Notes under the pieces: model-generated | The model's input: only the letters and a program-made list of their open reading frames with translations | Database searches by the model: none | Told to the model about the DNA's origin: nothing | Shown here: one piece after another, positions 6,820 through 9,092 of the stretch | Layout of the letters: each line of letters opens with the position of its first letter | Position numbering within the stretch: position 1 is the stretch's first letter | Position numbers and translations under genes: made by a program | Source of the DNA: Candidatus Kapaibacterium sp. | GTDB lineage: Bacteria > Bacteroidota > Ignavibacteria > Kapaibacteriales > UBA2268 | DNA length: 9,092 nt | Direction of reading: 5' to 3' | Assembly (NCBI GenBank): GCA_028691175.1 | Contig: JAQUZU010000068.1 | Location: 1-9,092, forward strand

Positions 6820-8166
6820 ATGAAGAAATTTCTGTTTCTATTGCTTATAATTTCGGTGTTTGGTAGCGATTTTGCGTTTGCAAAAGCCGACTCGGTTACA
6901 ATCAACCTCGTGCGATATTTCAGTCGGGATATTTTCGGCAATAACGGCACCGCTTATCTCAAGCCAATGGTCGAAGGAATAAACGCAACCTCTAATTCAA
7001 GTTTCTTTAGCACGGCTTATGTCCCCAAAAAAGTAAAAAAGCCATACTTTAAATTTGGTCTGCACGGCATGATTGGAGTCGTCCCGAGCGATATGAAGAC
7101 CTACACACCAAATATTCCTACCGAACAGTTCAGTTTGTCCGAACTCAATAAGTACATGACTTTCGAATGGGTTAACGGATCTCCACAGATTACCGCGATT
7201 CCCGATACTGCAGCATTGGCATACTACGCACTTAAGACAATTCTTTATGACGCAGTGCAAGCGGGCGACATTACCGTTCCGACCACCTCTGCAACCGTAC
7301 TCGGCTCAGAAAACAAAAATCTCTACATCTCAAACGAGGTACTGAGAGAGACAATGAAGAAAAGTCCGGCTTATGCCTTTCTACCGCAGAATTTTCGCGA
7401 CACGTTAGACAAATACATCGGGCAATTTCCGGAAAGTTTTTCACTCCCGAAGGGTGCGAACATGAACGTATTTGGTGCAGGAATTCCGCAATTGGAAATC
7501 GGCTCACTATATGGCACAGAAGCCCTGATCCGCTTCTTTCCACCGGTGGACATGGGCGAAAATATCGGCGACTTCGCATTTTGGGGGTTCGGACTGAAGC
7601 ATAGTATTTCGCAATATTTCACAACATATAAACCTGGATACGACACCGCGACATCTTATGAAAGTCGTCAGGAACTCGAGGATACTCCGTTCGACCTTTC
7701 TATTCAGGCTGTATACCAAGGCACATCGCTTAAAAATAAAATCGGCGTAACCGAGGCAGACCTCGACGCAAACGCCACATTTTGGGATTTCAACCTGCAA
7801 TTCTCGAAACGAATCAAAAATTGGATAAATATTTACACCGGAATATCATACGAGCACGTCTCGATAAATGCGGACTATACCTACGCAATCCCGTGGGAAA
7901 TGCAAATACAACTCGGAATGGTTACCAAAAAATTAGATGCGCAAGGCAATCCGCTGATCGACCCGGCAACCGGCTGGCCAATCTACGAAACTAACGAGGA
8001 ATATCCCGGCGACACTCAGCCGCAAACTTCGAAAATTAAAATTAAAGACACTAATTGGAAGTGGATTTTCGGTCTCTCAAAAGATATCGGAAGGTTTACT
8101 ATTTTTGCAGACTACAATTTTTCAACATTCGGAATTTTTTCCGGTGGAATAAGCTATAGATTTTAG
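6820..8166 (+). CDS. Outer-membrane beta-barrel protein, DUF6588-like
   Basis: A 448-residue protein with a signal peptide at residues 1-21 (MKKFLFLLLIISVFGSDFAFA). Its last residues GGISYRF end in Phe, the usual signal for barrel insertion by BAM. A segment around residues 205-265 (SLPKGANMNVFGAGIPQLEI, then GTEALIRFFPP and GFGLKHSISQY) fits the DUF6588 family of Bacteroidota as I remember it: a hydrophobic loop, a P-Q-L element, then 'RxxPP' and a strand with a conserved FGxxH. Alternating-strand segments continue to the C-terminus (INIYTGISYEHVSI, FTIFADYNFSTFGI). An insertion near 360-405 rich in Pro, Asp and Thr is probably an outer loop. It follows the small membrane protein by 12 bases and precedes folD by 25, so all three are likely on one transcript. 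The substrate is unknown. Barrel call firm, family call moderate. Confidence 0.8.
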   Translation: MKKFLFLLLIISVFGSDFAFAKADSVTINLVRYFSRDIFGNNGTAYLKPMVEGINATSNSSFFSTAYVPKKVKKPYFKFGLHGMIGVVPSDMKTYTPNIPTEQFSLSELNKYMTFEWVNGSPQITAIPDTAALAYYALKTILYDAVQAGDITVPTTSATVLGSENKNLYISNEVLRETMKKSPAYAFLPQNFRDTLDKYIGQFPESFSLPKGANMNVFGAGIPQLEIGSLYGTEALIRFFPPVDMGENIGDFAFWGFGLKHSISQYFTTYKPGYDTATSYESRQELEDTPFDLSIQAVYQGTSLKNKIGVTEADLDANATFWDFNLQFSKRIKNWINIYTGISYEHVSINADYTYAIPWEMQIQLGMVTKKLDAQGNPLIDPATGWPIYETNEEYPGDTQPQTSKIKIKDTNWKWIFGLSKDIGRFTIFADYNFSTFGIFSGGISYRF

Positions 8167-8191
8167 TAATTACAAATTCTGGAATATAATC

Positions 8192-9076
8192 ATGACACAA
8201 ATAATTGACGGCAAAATTGTAGCCGCAAATCTAAAAGAAGAAATAAAGCAAAAAACTGAAGTTCTGTTTAAAACCAAAGGCATAAAGCCGGGATTGGCAC
8301 TTTTGCTTGTCGGCGATGACCCGGCTTCAAAAGTATATGTAGCCTCTAAGGACAAAGCATGCGCGGCACTTGGTTTTAATTCAATCATTATGCGTTTGCC
8401 GGATACTGCAAGCGAAGCGGAATGCCTAAAAATAATTAACGACTGGAATAATGACAGTAACGTACACGGCATTTTAATACAACTACCGCTTCCAAAGCAA
8501 ATTGACGAGCAAAAAATCATCAAAGCAATCAGCCCGTCGAAGGACGTAGACGGCTTCCATCCGGAAAGCGTCGGACGCTTGGTTATCGGTCTGCCCTGCT
8601 TTTTGCCATGCACTCCGCACGGAATTATCGAATTAATTAAACGCTACAACATCGAAACGAAGGGCAAACATGTTGTAGTTGTCGGGCGTAGTAATATCGT
8701 CGGAAAGCCGATCTCAAACCTGATGTATCAAAAGCAACCATACGCCAATGCAATCGTTACAATCTGCCATACCGGTGCACCGGACATCTTTAAATTCACT
8801 CGTGAAGCTGATATTTTAATTGTAGCTGTCGGAGTTCCGGAGTTAATCAAAGCCGAACATGTAAAAGACGGAGTTGTAGTTTTCGATGTCGGAATCAATC
8901 GTGTTGCCGATCCGAACTCGCCCAAAGGCTCGCGCCTCTGCGGAGACGTAGATTATGCTTCAGTTTTACCAAAGGCAAGCGCAATCACACCTGTTCCCGG
9001 CGGAGTCGGTCCGATGACAATTGCCATGCTGATGTATAACACATATTTATCCGCTTCCGGGGAGACACAGTATTAA
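8192..9076 (+). CDS. folD: Bifunctional methylenetetrahydrofolate dehydrogenase/cyclohydrolase FolD
   Basis: A complete 294-residue cytoplasmic enzyme of normal length. It oxidises 5,10-methylene-tetrahydrofolate to 5,10-methenyl-tetrahydrofolate with NAD(P)+, then hydrolyses it to 10-formyl-tetrahydrofolate for purine and formyl-methionine synthesis. Catalytic landmarks are intact: Tyr49 and Lys53 in SKVYVASKDKA, Gln97 in VHGILIQLPLP, Asp120 in KDVDGFHPES. The nucleotide-binding loop is VVVVGRSNIVGKP, and the family signature PVPGGVGPMTIAML closes the C-terminal half. GGA lies about 8 bases before the ATG, a weak ribosome binding site. It sits at the end of the membrane-protein cluster with no terminator on either side, and its stop overlaps the start of the next gene by one base. 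No unusual residues are seen. Confidence 0.97.
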   Translation: MTQIIDGKIVAANLKEEIKQKTEVLFKTKGIKPGLALLLVGDDPASKVYVASKDKACAALGFNSIIMRLPDTASEAECLKIINDWNNDSNVHGILIQLPLPKQIDEQKIIKAISPSKDVDGFHPESVGRLVIGLPCFLPCTPHGIIELIKRYNIETKGKHVVVVGRSNIVGKPISNLMYQKQPYANAIVTICHTGAPDIFKFTREADILIVAVGVPELIKAEHVKDGVVVFDVGINRVADPNSPKGSRLCGDVDYASVLPKASAITPVPGGVGPMTIAMLMYNTYLSASGETQY

Positions 9077-9092
9077 TGAGAGACGAACAAGC
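9076..9092 (+). CDS. Start of a further gene, translationally coupled to folD (cut by window edge)
   Basis: The folD stop TAA and an ATG share one base (TAATG). The frame then reads MRDEQ and leaves the window. A GGGGAG around 9059-9064 lies 11 bases before the ATG, a distance somewhat long for a ribosome binding site. Only five codons are visible, so no product can be named and the gene itself is unproven. Confidence 0.4.

Noticed and set aside
8170..8613. 147-residue minus-strand frame over folD
   Set aside because: It is antisense to the strongly conserved folD coding region and has no independent start signal or recognisable domain.

Overview
The window looks like a chromosomal segment from a member of the Bacteroidota or a related FCB lineage (Ignavibacteria/Kapaibacteria-like is an inference from style only). 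Four things point there: a PorD-type type IX secretion (T9SS) component, a large secreted protein with a C-terminal T9SS sorting domain, a helix-hairpin-helix/beta-barrel protein of a kind typical of Bacteroidota, and two matches to the Bacteroidota promoter consensus (TTTG / TAnnTTTG). Nothing mobile, no RNA gene and no CRISPR array is visible.

Layout. Positions 1-2681 hold two minus-strand genes joined by an ATGA overlap. The first in transcription order encodes a 273-residue outer-membrane barrel with a TTG start. The second encodes a protein with a signal peptide, a periplasmic helix-hairpin-helix domain and a large barrel; it stays open through position 1, so its C-terminus is outside the window. 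A short divergent region (2682-2761) carries two interlocked promoter candidates. Rightward from it run porD (2762-3679) and a 920-residue T9SS cargo protein (3722-6484). The cargo protein has an Omp28/thioredoxin-like N-terminus, a glutamine-amidotransferase-like middle, two ASH-type immunoglobulin-like repeats and a sorting domain. A strong intrinsic terminator (6506-6544) closes that unit.

A second rightward cluster follows: a 61-residue two-helix membrane protein (6622-6807), a 448-residue outer-membrane barrel resembling DUF6588 (6820-8166), folD (8192-9076), and the first bases of a further gene whose start overlaps the folD stop by one base.

The common theme is the cell envelope. Four of the proteins are predicted outer-membrane or exported: two barrels on the left, PorD with its likely co-transcribed cargo, and the DUF6588-like barrel on the right. 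Only folD is a cytoplasmic housekeeping enzyme. The most interesting parts are the shared divergent control region, the coupled pair of barrels opposite porD, and the domain architecture of the cargo protein. I do not see clear evidence of a wholly new system; the coupled barrel pair is the nearest candidate.
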